In this document: positions 14,591 through 23,298 of the stretch, in pieces
Layout: each line of letters starts with the position of its first letter
How positions within the stretch are numbered: the first letter of the stretch is position 1
DNA from: a virus
Strand: one strand, 5' to 3'
DNA: 64,000 bases
Virus record (IMG/VR): IMGVR_UViG_3300020477_001468
Coordinates: 1 to 64,000 of that record
Notes under the pieces: model-generated
Told to the model about the DNA's origin: nothing
Database searches by the model: none
The model's input: only the letters and a program-made list of their open reading frames with translations
Made by a program: the position numbers and the translations under genes

Positions 14591-15956
14591 ACTCTTTGCG
14601 TCTCCAAGGAAAATTTAAATTCTCAACAGGCTGTATTGAATAGTCATCTAAAAAAGAAAACTTAATATCAGATTTTATAGGAGCAAATTCGTGCTCAGGA
14701 CAATTGCCTATAAAAACTGAACACTTGTTAGCAGCTATTTTTATTTTCTTTAAAATTATATCTGTTTCTAAAACTGAATAATTATGAGCAGTAATTGAAT
14801 AATTGCTTACATTTGAAAAATATAAAATACACTTCTTATCTTCAACCAAAGCAATCATTGCTGATGGGTCTAACATATTAACTAATTTATAATTGCATTC
14901 TATTTTTTTATTATTAATTAATTCAATTACATCAAGCAATTCAGGATTTTGATCGATAATACGAATAAAATAGTTATTCAAATATTCATGCGTCATTCTT
15001 ACTAGAGGAATTTTTATATCACCAACAACAGAATATTTTTGAAAATTTGCATAGTGTTCTTGTTCATCACAAAATTCTCCATATGAGGTTTCTTGTGGTG
15101 ACCAATTAGAAATGAGTTCTTTTGTAAAGCGTAAGGAGTTTTCATTGATATCACAGAATGTAATACTTTTTAATTTGGTATGTGTATATAACAGTGCTTG
15201 TAAACCATTAGCACAACCTACAAAATGTTCATAAGGCTCAATCTTAATTTCATCACGATCATATTGTGTTTCAGTAGACCATGCAAATACCCGTTGATTC
15301 TTTTTTTGAAAAATGTCTAATTTCTGAGGATGTACTCTATAATATCCTTTATGTTTTTTCCAGTCTATATACAAAAATCTTTTATCATCACGTACCGTTC
15401 GATTAAATGGTTCAATTTTTTTACCTGCTCTAAGTAGGTTAGATATTAAGTATGCTCCAGATGGTAATTCTTCACCATGTAAATCACAACCATATATGTA
15501 AATTTCTTTGCCACCATCCTTTATCCAAATAGGAGTATAATCATCATGAAAATTTTCTTCAGATCGTTCAACAGATCTCAACGTCTTAGTTCTAGTAACA
15601 TCATAATCTGCAACCTTCACAATAAAACATTGATCATGAACAGCCCAATATCTTGAACCTTTATCTAAAATATGTCCTACTAATGAAACTGTCTCATAAT
15701 CAAAATTATCTAATAAAACTCTAAAATTAAATCTTGTACCTATTTTAACGACAAGTGCAAATTCTGTAGTACAAGATGTTATATCTTCATCTCTTAAATA
15801 TTCAACGTACTTATAACTGCCGCCAAATGTATTAATTACATGATCCATAACATTTATGGCTAAATTGTACTCTTTTGAATAATTTTGTAGATTATAATTT
15901 TCTACTACTATAATTGTAAAGCGTTCGGCAGGTTGCTTTTTATATGGTGTGATCAT
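14556..15956 (-). CDS. two-part protein with methyltransferase-like C-terminal half
   Basis: 466 aa, family not recognised. Residues 1-200 have an alpha/beta pattern with FALVVKIGTRFNF (66-78) and VGHILDKGSRYWAVHDQCFIV, reminiscent of the nucleotide-sugar domains in phage and capsule clusters. Residues 242-280 carry a glycine-containing FVGCANGLQALLY loop followed by SITFCDINENSL, which resembles motif I and II of class I SAM-dependent methyltransferases. It is followed by a strand-rich end. It is probably a fusion. Activity not established. Confidence 0.45.
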   Translation of the reverse strand: MITPYKKQPAERFTIIVVENYNLQNYSKEYNLAINVMDHVINTFGGSYKYVEYLRDEDITSCTTEFALVVKIGTRFNFRVLLDNFDYETVSLVGHILDKGSRYWAVHDQCFIVKVADYDVTRTKTLRSVERSEENFHDDYTPIWIKDGGKEIYIYGCDLHGEELPSGAYLISNLLRAGKKIEPFNRTVRDDKRFLYIDWKKHKGYYRVHPQKLDIFQKKNQRVFAWSTETQYDRDEIKIEPYEHFVGCANGLQALLYTHTKLKSITFCDINENSLRFTKELISNWSPQETSYGEFCDEQEHYANFQKYSVVGDIKIPLVRMTHEYLNNYFIRIIDQNPELLDVIELINNKKIECNYKLVNMLDPSAMIALVEDKKCILYFSNVSNYSITAHNYSVLETDIILKKIKIAANKCSVFIGNCPEHEFAPIKSDIKFSFLDDYSIQPVENLNFPWRRKEYEDYKRRIRKI

Positions 15957-15959
15957 AAT

Positions 15960-16406
15960 TTAATTTAATAAGATATCTTCACTTTCTTCTTCTAATTCGT
16001 CCATTTGTTTTTTTACTTTCTTATCTATTAACTCTCGGGCCAATTTATCAGAATAGGCCTTCATATTATTAAGATGTATATGAGTTAATTGCTCGGTATA
16101 AGAATGGCTTTCGTTTTCAAGTTCCATTGCTCTTTCTACAGCATCTATTGCATTATCTATCCACTCACTTTTCCATATCCCACTCACAAATCTTTTATCC
16201 TTAGTATGATAAGAAGGTTCACCAGAATCATTTACATACCATAAATGTAAAGTACCAATATAACCATCTTCCTGAGCATCAAAACCTTGAAAAATATGTT
16301 TGATTCCCATTGCTGGTAAAAAAGGATATTTTGAGTCTTGATAGAACTTATATCTAAATTGTAATTCTACCCCTTTACGAATTTCTTGTAGTGTTAAATC
16401 ATCCAT
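15960..16406 (-). CDS. hypothetical protein with acidic C-terminus
   Basis: 148 aa, soluble, not recognised. The middle is rich in aromatic residues (GYIGTLHLWYVND, RFVSGIWKSEWID), and the last 50 residues form a charged helix ending in a Glu-rich stretch. It sits in a leftward block after the Usg-like gene (1-base overlap) and 3 bases before the two-part protein. Confidence 0.6.
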   Translation of the reverse strand: MDDLTLQEIRKGVELQFRYKFYQDSKYPFLPAMGIKHIFQGFDAQEDGYIGTLHLWYVNDSGEPSYHTKDKRFVSGIWKSEWIDNAIDAVERAMELENESHSYTEQLTHIHLNNMKAYSDKLARELIDKKVKKQMDELEEESEDILLN

Positions 16407-16651
16407 TAGTTTATTTTATACTTTCTATCAACGTGTCTTACTTTGGCTTCCTCATGATCATAGATGTATGCTTCTTTGATTGGGCCGTCAATGTGTTTAT
16501 CCCAATAATCTAAAAATTCATGAATACGTGGATATTCAGGAAGACGATCTTCAGTTTGCCAAGCAAATTCATTAAGAATATGTACATAGTCTGGAATGTG
16601 GTATATGACTTGTACAGTTGCAAGAGTCCATTTGGGTATATATACAACCAT
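16406..16651 (-). CDS. Usg-like small protein
   Basis: 81 aa. The pattern VIYHIPDYVHILNEFAWQ, a D-x-PEYPRIHEFLDYW segment and HIDGPIKEA follows the Usg family (tryptophan-operon-linked small protein of alphaproteobacteria) at similar spacing and full length. The biochemical role of Usg is unknown. In a phage it points to an alphaproteobacterial host. It overlaps the genes on both sides by a single base. Confidence 0.6.
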   Translation of the reverse strand: MVVYIPKWTLATVQVIYHIPDYVHILNEFAWQTEDRLPEYPRIHEFLDYWDKHIDGPIKEAYIYDHEEAKVRHVDRKYKIN

Positions 16652-17871
16652 TACTCGTAACTTTCGTATAATTCTTCTATTTCATCAGCGGTCAATGATC
16701 TGTTATATACTCTGAAATCATCAATATAACCGATCCATCCACCACCACCATTTCTATTCATTCCTATTTTAAGTTTATCCCATAAAGTACTTATAGGATA
16801 GGAATAAGTTTTAAGGACACCATCTTTATATACTCTAATTTTTTGATTATCGCCAGTAGAAGTATCCGTAGTTTTTGTATAAGTAAAAAACATCCATTCT
16901 TCTTCCATATCTACTTTCATAATACCACCACCAACAGTTTCATTGAATCTTAACTTTTCATATCCATCATGATCTATTTGAAATCTACCTCCACTCGTAG
17001 AATTTGTTCCTGTTGACATTACTGAATGCCATTGATCAAAACTTTGATTGCTCAATTTTGGTAATATCCAAAATGAAATAGTCCAATCATCGGATAAACC
17101 TATTGGGCTAGTACTATTATCTCTAAATTCAGTCTCTATGCAACTACTGCCTAAAAAGTTTCCAGTTTGACCAGAAGGTGCATCTGTCAGGGTTGAAACA
17201 CTTGCATCATACATTGCATTACCCGAACCATATGCATTTGTACATTTTTTAAATACTCTTTCATAAGAGCTATGATCTTTAACTATTGATTGTCCCGATA
17301 CAGTAGCATGTGTTTCTTCAAACTTGAGATGTACTAATAATGATGTATCTATAACTTCAGTTTCGTTGTCTGTAACTGTTTCATTATCAGTAGTTTCTTC
17401 TTCCTCTTCTGTTTCAATATCAACTATTTCTTCGTCTTCTTCTGGAAAAGGATAATCTGGATTAATATCAACATCAACCCAAACTTTAACTATGTAATCA
17501 TCTTCCCATGTAACAATAAATTCTTCTGATTCACCGTATTGAAAAGGTATTTCAGGTTCTTCATATGTCCAATTAGTATATTCAACATACATTGGTTTAT
17601 CAATAGGAACTTCTACTTCAGCTCTTAAATCTTCATCTAAATCAACATCTGCAATATTTGGTTCTACTTTAATATTATGTCTATACGGTATTGTATTTTC
17701 AATCATTGCTCTTTGAGAGGCACTATATTTTGAAAATTCAAAATCACGAAATGCTTCATTATGATTATAATTAATCGTAACTGACGTTCCTTGTCTTCTT
17801 AATGTTCCTTCATCAGGCAAATCTCCACATCCTACTAATAAAAATATTAAACTGAAAAAGAGTATATGCAT
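16651..17871 (-). CDS. lipoprotein with C-terminal LamG/concanavalin-like domain
   Basis: 406 aa. A short signal peptide ends in the lipobox LVGC (Cys15). The mature protein has a strand-rich N-terminal region, an acidic low-complexity linker (about 168-200) and a C-terminal jelly-roll domain (about 206-405). That domain has the LamG_3 pattern: VHLKFEET start, DDWTISFWI, GYIDDFRVYNRSL near the end. Such domains bind carbohydrate or form virion and surface adhesins. A lipidated phage product would be placed in the host envelope, possibly for superinfection exclusion or surface modification (inference). Confidence 0.7.
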   Translation of the reverse strand: MHILFFSLIFLLVGCGDLPDEGTLRRQGTSVTINYNHNEAFRDFEFSKYSASQRAMIENTIPYRHNIKVEPNIADVDLDEDLRAEVEVPIDKPMYVEYTNWTYEEPEIPFQYGESEEFIVTWEDDYIVKVWVDVDINPDYPFPEEDEEIVDIETEEEEETTDNETVTDNETEVIDTSLLVHLKFEETHATVSGQSIVKDHSSYERVFKKCTNAYGSGNAMYDASVSTLTDAPSGQTGNFLGSSCIETEFRDNSTSPIGLSDDWTISFWILPKLSNQSFDQWHSVMSTGTNSTSGGRFQIDHDGYEKLRFNETVGGGIMKVDMEEEWMFFTYTKTTDTSTGDNQKIRVYKDGVLKTYSYPISTLWDKLKIGMNRNGGGGWIGYIDDFRVYNRSLTADEIEELYESYE

Positions 17872-17886
17872 TGTGATTGAAGGGTG

Positions 17887-17894
17887 CTAAATAA
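17887..17894 (+). promoter_or_regulatory. candidate late promoter (CTAAATAA) for the 17936 operon
   Basis: CTAAATAA lies 42 bases upstream of the glycosyltransferase start in a 64-base divergent gap. The CTAAATA core resembles late promoters reported for T4-like marine phages. Confidence 0.45.
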
Positions 17895-17912
17895 GTATAA
17901 GACCTGCTAGAA

Positions 17913-17920
17913 TATTTATC
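17913..17920 (-). promoter_or_regulatory. candidate late promoter (GATAAATA) for the LamG lipoprotein block
   Basis: The minus strand reads GATAAATA, one base from TATAAATA, about 41 bases upstream of the lipoprotein start. It shares the divergent gap with the rightward candidate at 17887. Confidence 0.45.
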
Positions 17921-17935
17921 ATTAGTGATTTTGAT

Positions 17936-18772
17936 ATGAAACAAAGATGTATCTTTACGTTATTAATAAACTCAGCTACCCCATACAACAATAATCATCT
18001 AAACATAAAATCAACTAACAATCAGCAACAAAATACCTTACCTTTATATTATGATCTATTTAAAGTATTGAATGAGGATAGGCAGGATTATGCAACTTTT
18101 TGTGATAGTGATTATATGTGTTATGAACTCAATGATGAATTTATTGAATTTGAACGTGCGATAAAAAATAAATGCATTTCATTTACTCCTTATGATGTTA
18201 TTCAGTATTATAAAATACACTTATGTGAACAATTAAGCAAACAATATAAAGAAGTATTATATTTAGACTTTGATGTTATAATAGGTGATGTAAAGAAGAA
18301 TTTTTTTACTGAGTGGGATTTATCAAAAGGGTTAGTAATAAAAAATGAATTTTTTGACTGTACCAAATTCCAATATACACCAGGCATGTCATCCAGATAC
18401 ATAAAAGCATTCTTAGCTCATCTTGTATTAAAGTATATGAACATTGACCATGATGCGACTTCATTACCTCATATTAATACTGGAATATTAGGATGCAATA
18501 ATCAATCAATTTCATCAATAAATTTTTTTGATATTCTATATGAGAGTTTAAAAATCTTGGATGATATCTATTTAAATGAAAAAGAACACTGGAAATATGT
18601 ACGTTTTTCTAATGAAATTGTCTTTACAGTATCATGGTATTTAAATAAATTTAAAATGCAATCTATAGTGGACGATCAAAATATTTGGCATAAAAAAGCA
18701 AATGGTGTAAATGATCTGAACAGTGTTTTTTTACACTGTACTGGTAAACATTGGTTAGAATTATACACATGA
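17936..18772 (+). CDS. GT-A-fold glycosyltransferase, paralogue family A
   Basis: 278 aa. YDVIQYYKIHLCEQL, a linker and then EVLYLDFDVII give the same architecture as the genes at 10847, 28516 and 29574, with a DxD motif. The LPHINTGILG segment later corresponds to the NTGVHAY region of the 10847 paralogue. It overlaps the kinase-like gene by 4 bases (ATGA). It is probably a sugar transferase with unknown donor. Confidence 0.6.
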   Translation: MKQRCIFTLLINSATPYNNNHLNIKSTNNQQQNTLPLYYDLFKVLNEDRQDYATFCDSDYMCYELNDEFIEFERAIKNKCISFTPYDVIQYYKIHLCEQLSKQYKEVLYLDFDVIIGDVKKNFFTEWDLSKGLVIKNEFFDCTKFQYTPGMSSRYIKAFLAHLVLKYMNIDHDATSLPHINTGILGCNNQSISSINFFDILYESLKILDDIYLNEKEHWKYVRFSNEIVFTVSWYLNKFKMQSIVDDQNIWHKKANGVNDLNSVFLHCTGKHWLELYT

Positions 18773-19293
18773 AATTAGTTTCAAAATCAATAAAACCATG
18801 GTATACTTGTTGGGTATATCATGATGCTGTATGTCAAGTATGGTTAAAGCGTGTTACAGGTATAGATTTTGATATAGAGAGTTTTCTAGAATTTAATGAT
18901 CGTTATAATATTGTTCATAGACCAATTAGCATATCTTATGAGTCTAAAATTTTAGAATATGAGATGGAAGATATTTCTAAGTATCAATCCTTTAAGTGCA
19001 ATAATAACATAGAAATTTTTAATTGTTTTCAAGACATTGTACATTTTTTTAGATGCTTTAATGAATACTCTAAAGATCGTACCAACATCTTTTATCATGC
19101 TGATATGACAAAAGCAAATATGATTTATAAAGATGGAACAGTGAAATTAATTGATATAGATAGTTTTCTTTGGAATACACCAGAAAGATATCGTCATTAT
19201 ATGATGGATAAGATTAAGCTATCTTGGCAAACGATTGCCCTAGAGCAATATTTAGATTGGGACAAACTAACAAATCAATTTAGTTTTAAATAA
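18769..19293 (+). CDS. minimal APH/choline-kinase-like phosphotransferase
   Basis: 174 aa from the ATG at 18769; an in-frame TTG at 18751 is less likely because the ATG overlaps the upstream stop as ATGA. The catalytic loop FYHADMTKANMIY gives HxDxxxxN (His110, Asp112, Asn117), and VKLIDIDSF gives the Mg-binding Asp129/Asp131. These are diagnostic of the aminoglycoside/choline-kinase fold. Most of the N-lobe, including a recognisable P-loop, is missing, since family members usually exceed 250 residues. It may phosphorylate a sugar or alcohol on the glycan product, if active. Confidence 0.6.
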   Translation: MKLVSKSIKPWYTCWVYHDAVCQVWLKRVTGIDFDIESFLEFNDRYNIVHRPISISYESKILEYEMEDISKYQSFKCNNNIEIFNCFQDIVHFFRCFNEYSKDRTNIFYHADMTKANMIYKDGTVKLIDIDSFLWNTPERYRHYMMDKIKLSWQTIALEQYLDWDKLTNQFSFK

Positions 19294-20142
19294 ATGAATT
19301 TTTTCAACAGACAAAAAATAAATCTTGATTTATCAAACACATGCACACTACAATGTGGTGGTTGTGAAAGAAATAATTATGAAAAAGTACCAGGATCAAA
19401 TCTTACAATACAGCAGTTTAAAAAAATTGAACCCTTTGTAAACGATTTTTCATTTTGTGGTCAAGTATCTGATCCAATATTTAACCCACATCTACCAAAA
19501 TTTTTGGAAATAATTTTCAAAAACAATAAACATGTTTCAGTAAGTGTAGCAGCTTCTCATAAATCAGAAAAATGGTTTGAAAAGTGTTTTAATGCTAATC
19601 CAAAAGCATTATGGATATTTGGAATTGATGGATTACCATCTATGAGTCACAAATATAGAATAAATCAAGATGGTGTAAAATTATTTAATATAATGAAAAA
19701 GGCAGCAACAATTCTTGAGGAAGTACATTGGCAGTATATTGTTTTTGATTATAATAAAGATTATATTAAAGAAGCAGAAAAGATTGCAAATAGTATCAAT
19801 GTAAAGTTGTTATTGAGAGAGAATACACGACATATAAATGACAGAAGTTTTGGAAACAGTTTTGAATTGAAAAAAAATACAAGTATCAAACCAAAATGTT
19901 TTGAGAACAAAAGATTAGGTTATTCATCTCAAGGATTTATACTTCCATGTTGTTGGTGTGATATATCAAATCCAGAAGAAGATGTACAAAAATTATTCGA
20001 CAAAAAATTAAATATTAATAATAGTTCTTTTGAAGATATAATTTTATCTGATGAGTGGATTAATTTTAAAGAAAAAATTATAAATGATCCACCTCAACTG
20101 TGTCAATTTTATTGTAGTGTAAGTTTAAAATCACCTCTGTGA
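19294..20142 (+). CDS. radical SAM enzyme with SPASM-like C-terminus
   Basis: 282 aa. The cluster motif is CTLQCGGC (Cys17, 21, 24), preceded by INLDLSN. The second motif reads FCGQVSDPIF, in place of GGEP. The C-terminal CCWC and LCQFYC cysteines fit an auxiliary cluster. Similarity in layout to the enzyme at 25307 (QQKIN start, CGTWGDPI second motif) suggests they are paralogues. It directly abuts the kinase-like gene. The last 34 bases overlap the convergent glycosyltransferase gene. Confidence 0.8.
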   Translation: MNFFNRQKINLDLSNTCTLQCGGCERNNYEKVPGSNLTIQQFKKIEPFVNDFSFCGQVSDPIFNPHLPKFLEIIFKNNKHVSVSVAASHKSEKWFEKCFNANPKALWIFGIDGLPSMSHKYRINQDGVKLFNIMKKAATILEEVHWQYIVFDYNKDYIKEAEKIANSINVKLLLRENTRHINDRSFGNSFELKKNTSIKPKCFENKRLGYSSQGFILPCCWCDISNPEEDVQKLFDKKLNINNSSFEDIILSDEWINFKEKIINDPPQLCQFYCSVSLKSPL

Positions 20143-20786
20143 AATAACTCTACAAAATATTGATTATCATGACTAAATGGTCCAAGTGAATGAGAAAAAG
20201 CAATCTCATTTTCAAATGTTGAATAAGTTAAATGTTCCCATTCAATAAATCTATCAATATGACCCCAATATTTTTCACTGTACATTTCAGGATTTTCCAT
20301 AAAATGATCATAAATTTCATGTACTAAAGGATCATCTCCATTCCAACAAGTAAGTGATCCATTTATAGTTGTTTTGTAAGTGTAATCATAATATTCATCA
20401 ATTCTTAAATCCATGTCTTTTCTATATTCTTTACCATATACACCTTGATAATTTTTTAAATCTTTCCAATGAGCTTGTATACATTTGATACCATTTTTTA
20501 CGTTGATTAACTTACTGAAATCTTTTATAATTTTTACGTCTAAGTCACAGACGAGGTTTAAACCTTTACTAAAACCTTTTCTAAATAAATTTATACGACG
20601 ATTAAAATTATATGGAAAATCACCAATATCAATTATATCAACGTATCTTTCCAATCCTTCAGAATTATCAGTATATAAAAATATTTTGTTAGGTATGGTA
20701 AGTTTAAATTTTATATCATGAATAAGTTTAGTTACATAACCAGCATGATACTTATCACCCCACTTCATTAAGTAGATATTCAACAT
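20109..20786 (-). CDS. glycosyltransferase-like protein, paralogue family B
   Basis: 225 aa. The N-terminus (IYLMKWGDKYHAGYVTKL) and LVCDLDVKII with a DxD motif resemble the neighbouring gene at 20785 (FFCVKVGTKYSSQVV, VVCDIDIEIL-like), so the two are paralogues. They diverge from one shared CATG. The later segment TINGSLTCWNGDD is typical of such GT-A proteins. Transfers an unknown sugar, if active. Confidence 0.6.
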   Translation of the reverse strand: MLNIYLMKWGDKYHAGYVTKLIHDIKFKLTIPNKIFLYTDNSEGLERYVDIIDIGDFPYNFNRRINLFRKGFSKGLNLVCDLDVKIIKDFSKLINVKNGIKCIQAHWKDLKNYQGVYGKEYRKDMDLRIDEYYDYTYKTTINGSLTCWNGDDPLVHEIYDHFMENPEMYSEKYWGHIDRFIEWEHLTYSTFENEIAFSHSLGPFSHDNQYFVELFHRGDFKLTLQ

Positions 20787-21468
20787 GATCTTTTTCTGTG
20801 TTAAAGTTGGAACAAAATATTCTTCCCAAGTTGTAAATAATCTTTATAATCAACTAGATAGGTATTATTCTGGTAGAGTTTATTTACACTGTTTAACAGA
20901 TGATGATATAGGTATATATAATGATATTCAAACAATAAAAATAAATAAAGCAGACACATGGAAAAAATTACAATGGCATAAGACTTCTTTTTTTCGGAAA
21001 AATTTTAATGGTTTTAATAATAATGAAGAAGTCATAGTATGTGATATTGATATAGAAATACTCAAAAATATAGATAAATTAGTTGATTTTCCTATTAATA
21101 GATTTGCGGCTGCTCGAAGATGGTGGATGTTAGAACATGGTCAAATGAGTGGTACATGGTATAAATTTAAAATAGGTGATTTAGCACATGTTGATACACA
21201 ATTTGATAAAACTTGGCAAGAGTACTGGGTGCAAAATAAATTAGTTGCCCCACCCGTTAATGGCGAACAAAATTATGTAGAAGGTATGGTTGAATCAGTA
21301 TGTGAAATAGATTATTTTCCTGATACATGGTTTACAAAATGGACCGATAATGATGAAAGAAATCGCTTAATACAACAAGACTTTTATAAACTAACAAATG
21401 ATATGCTCTATTTTGGTACTTTTCATGAGGATATTAAAATAGTACACTACGCAGGTTATAATAGATAA
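20785..21468 (+). CDS. glycosyltransferase-like protein, paralogue family B
   Basis: 227 aa. EEVIVCDIDIEILKNIDKL carries the DxD motif. The first 25 residues align with the divergent gene at 20109-20786, and both start codons share the same CATG palindrome. The C-terminus IKIVHYAGY corresponds to the final His-containing motif of family 8-like enzymes. Function inferred from fold motifs only. Confidence 0.6.
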   Translation: MIFFCVKVGTKYSSQVVNNLYNQLDRYYSGRVYLHCLTDDDIGIYNDIQTIKINKADTWKKLQWHKTSFFRKNFNGFNNNEEVIVCDIDIEILKNIDKLVDFPINRFAAARRWWMLEHGQMSGTWYKFKIGDLAHVDTQFDKTWQEYWVQNKLVAPPVNGEQNYVEGMVESVCEIDYFPDTWFTKWTDNDERNRLIQQDFYKLTNDMLYFGTFHEDIKIVHYAGYNR

Positions 21469-21471
21469 ATA
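21464..21471 (+). promoter_or_regulatory. candidate late promoter before the 21491 gene
   Basis: GATAAATA overlaps the stop codon of the preceding glycosyltransferase gene, 19 bases before the next ATG. It is followed by a strong AGGAGA ribosome binding site, so the 21491 gene can be made independently of the upstream operon. Confidence 0.45.
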
Positions 21472-21490
21472 GAGAATATAGGAGAAAATT

Positions 21491-22297
21491 ATGCCACTCG
21501 ATTATGATACCTTAATTAAACCAATATGTGATGATATAGATACAAATTATACTGGTTATAAAAATTATTATATTAACCAAATGTATCTACCCATATATTG
21601 GGATAAAAATGCAATTGTTACTGTCTATGCTCATATTGCTGAATCAGTTATTGTATATTTAAATGCTAATCATGCCGGTAAAAGATTCCTTGAATGTAAT
21701 ATGAAAGATGGTTTAATAAAATATTACAATGAAGATGCAACAAACGGGCTTGCTAATCCTTTAAACATCAAAAGTGCATGTCATCTAGCAGACTGGCATA
21801 CAGCAGTCACATGTAGCAGAACAGGAGATACAACATCAGATATATCTGATGCTGCATCCATAAATGAAAATCCAGATGACCATAATGGATTCTTTTTTAT
21901 TAGAATGAAAGCGGCTTTAGGTGTCCAAGCTGATTATTGTCGTATAGCACGGCCATTGGATGGTAATTATCCAACAGATTGGATCCAAACAACTCCTAAT
22001 GATGCAACAGCTATTGATCTTAATAATTTTGATATGTTACTTATAGGTGTACCTGATGCACAAATTTTTAACGATGTTAACAATTTTAAATCTACAACTG
22101 GATATAATGGATCAATTCTTTTTTATGATGTTGGCTTTGAAGGTGAAGATGAGGAATCACGAAGATCGTTAATTCTTTCAGATATGGGATTAACATGGGA
22201 TGATATGAAATATAAGAATGATAACTGTGTCTTAGCAAATCTACCAGCACATGACGTTGTTGATCTGAGTGGCCATACTGGATATTTAATATCATGA
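21491..22297 (+). CDS. hypothetical protein, possibly virion-associated
   Basis: 268 aa, soluble, acidic, not recognised. No signal peptide or membrane segment is visible. It has its own candidate late promoter and an AGGAGA ribosome binding site at optimal spacing, which is unusual among the overlapping genes of this island and suggests high expression. Composition (many Asp, Asn, Thr and aromatic residues) resembles a structural or binding protein more than an enzyme; this is inference. Confidence 0.6.
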   Translation: MPLDYDTLIKPICDDIDTNYTGYKNYYINQMYLPIYWDKNAIVTVYAHIAESVIVYLNANHAGKRFLECNMKDGLIKYYNEDATNGLANPLNIKSACHLADWHTAVTCSRTGDTTSDISDAASINENPDDHNGFFFIRMKAALGVQADYCRIARPLDGNYPTDWIQTTPNDATAIDLNNFDMLLIGVPDAQIFNDVNNFKSTTGYNGSILFYDVGFEGEDEESRRSLILSDMGLTWDDMKYKNDNCVLANLPAHDVVDLSGHTGYLIS

Positions 22298-22301
22298 AGG
22301 A

Positions 22302-23210
22302 ATGAAAAACCTGTTTATTACGCATTTGTATAGACAAGGTAATGGTGATATAATTCAACTACTATCTAATATACATAATGCTGTTTCTAATAATGCTTAT
22401 ATACTATTTGATAACTCATTTACCCGTGATGGTATAAAAAGACCTTTTAGTTATGAAGAACAATTTGCTGTTTTAGAAAATCAAATAAAAAAAATAATAT
22501 TCTGGAACGAGGTGTTCCTTGATAATGCTCCAGCTGTTAATATTATATACAAAGGTCGTATTATTAATAGTAAAAAACATTTTGAATTTTTAACTGATAA
22601 TAATAAACTTTTTGATGTAGCAACATTAACAAAAATAGATTTAAATACTGAACAGTGTAAAGTAACATATCAAGAAGATTGGATTGATTTTGTTAAAAAA
22701 CATAATATGGTGTTTTTTCCTTCTACTTTTAAGCATCAACCAAAAGATCATATTGGATTGAGTTTACGCACAGATTATTCAGCATATGGATTTGATACAC
22801 TTGATTGGCTTGAATGTGAATATATTGAACAAATGTTTCAGGATCAAAAAATTAAATATATTGATTATTTTATTGATCAATCTTTGTTACAATTTCCATC
22901 CCATAAAAAAAGATTTGGTTCTTGGAAAGGTCAAGGTATAGCTTTTCATGTTAATGATACGATTACAAATCAAGATATTCAAAATTTTAAAAATTTTTGT
23001 GAAGATTTAAAAACATGTAAATTTTTAGTATGTACAGAAGGTGGGATGAGTCATATGGCTGCATGTATGAGAATACCATTTTACATCTTTGGAAATTTTA
23101 ATAGAGACAATGAGGAAGCATTTCTTGAACTGTGGCAAAACTATTACGCTCCCCATGGTATTGTAACTGAAGATTTAATAACTTTAAAAGAAAGGGTATA
23201 TGAAACTTAA
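22302..23210 (+). CDS. heptosyltransferase-like (GT9/GT-B-type) protein
   Basis: 302 aa. The C-terminal part CKFLVCTEGGMSHMAACMRIPFYIFG follows the GT9 pattern in which a Gly-rich turn and a His are followed by an Ala-rich helix and a Pro. The start RQGNGDIIQLLSNIHNA fits the N-terminal GxGD(I) loop of the same fold. A weaker relative lies at 30418. It would transfer a sugar from a nucleotide donor onto a glycan. Moderately sure of the fold, not of the substrate. Confidence 0.5.
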   Translation: MKNLFITHLYRQGNGDIIQLLSNIHNAVSNNAYILFDNSFTRDGIKRPFSYEEQFAVLENQIKKIIFWNEVFLDNAPAVNIIYKGRIINSKKHFEFLTDNNKLFDVATLTKIDLNTEQCKVTYQEDWIDFVKKHNMVFFPSTFKHQPKDHIGLSLRTDYSAYGFDTLDWLECEYIEQMFQDQKIKYIDYFIDQSLLQFPSHKKRFGSWKGQGIAFHVNDTITNQDIQNFKNFCEDLKTCKFLVCTEGGMSHMAACMRIPFYIFGNFNRDNEEAFLELWQNYYAPHGIVTEDLITLKERVYET

Positions 23211-23298
23211 ATATAGGTTAAGATACTACTGGTACAAATTTAAACATCTTTTTATAAAAAGAAAAAAGAAAGATCCACCAATTTATATCTATGACTGA
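23200..23298 (+). CDS. very small basic, Tyr-rich protein, translationally coupled
   Basis: 32 aa. The ATG at 23200 overlaps the upstream stop (ATGAAACTTAA) and its own stop overlaps the start of the next radical SAM gene (ATGACTGA), so the ORF fills the gap exactly. The product has about a dozen Lys/Arg and seven Tyr plus one Trp, with a PP near the end. It could be a leader peptide that couples translation, or a small substrate for the adjacent SPASM-type radical SAM enzyme. No family known. Confidence 0.45.
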   Translation: MKLKYRLRYYWYKFKHLFIKRKKKDPPIYIYD

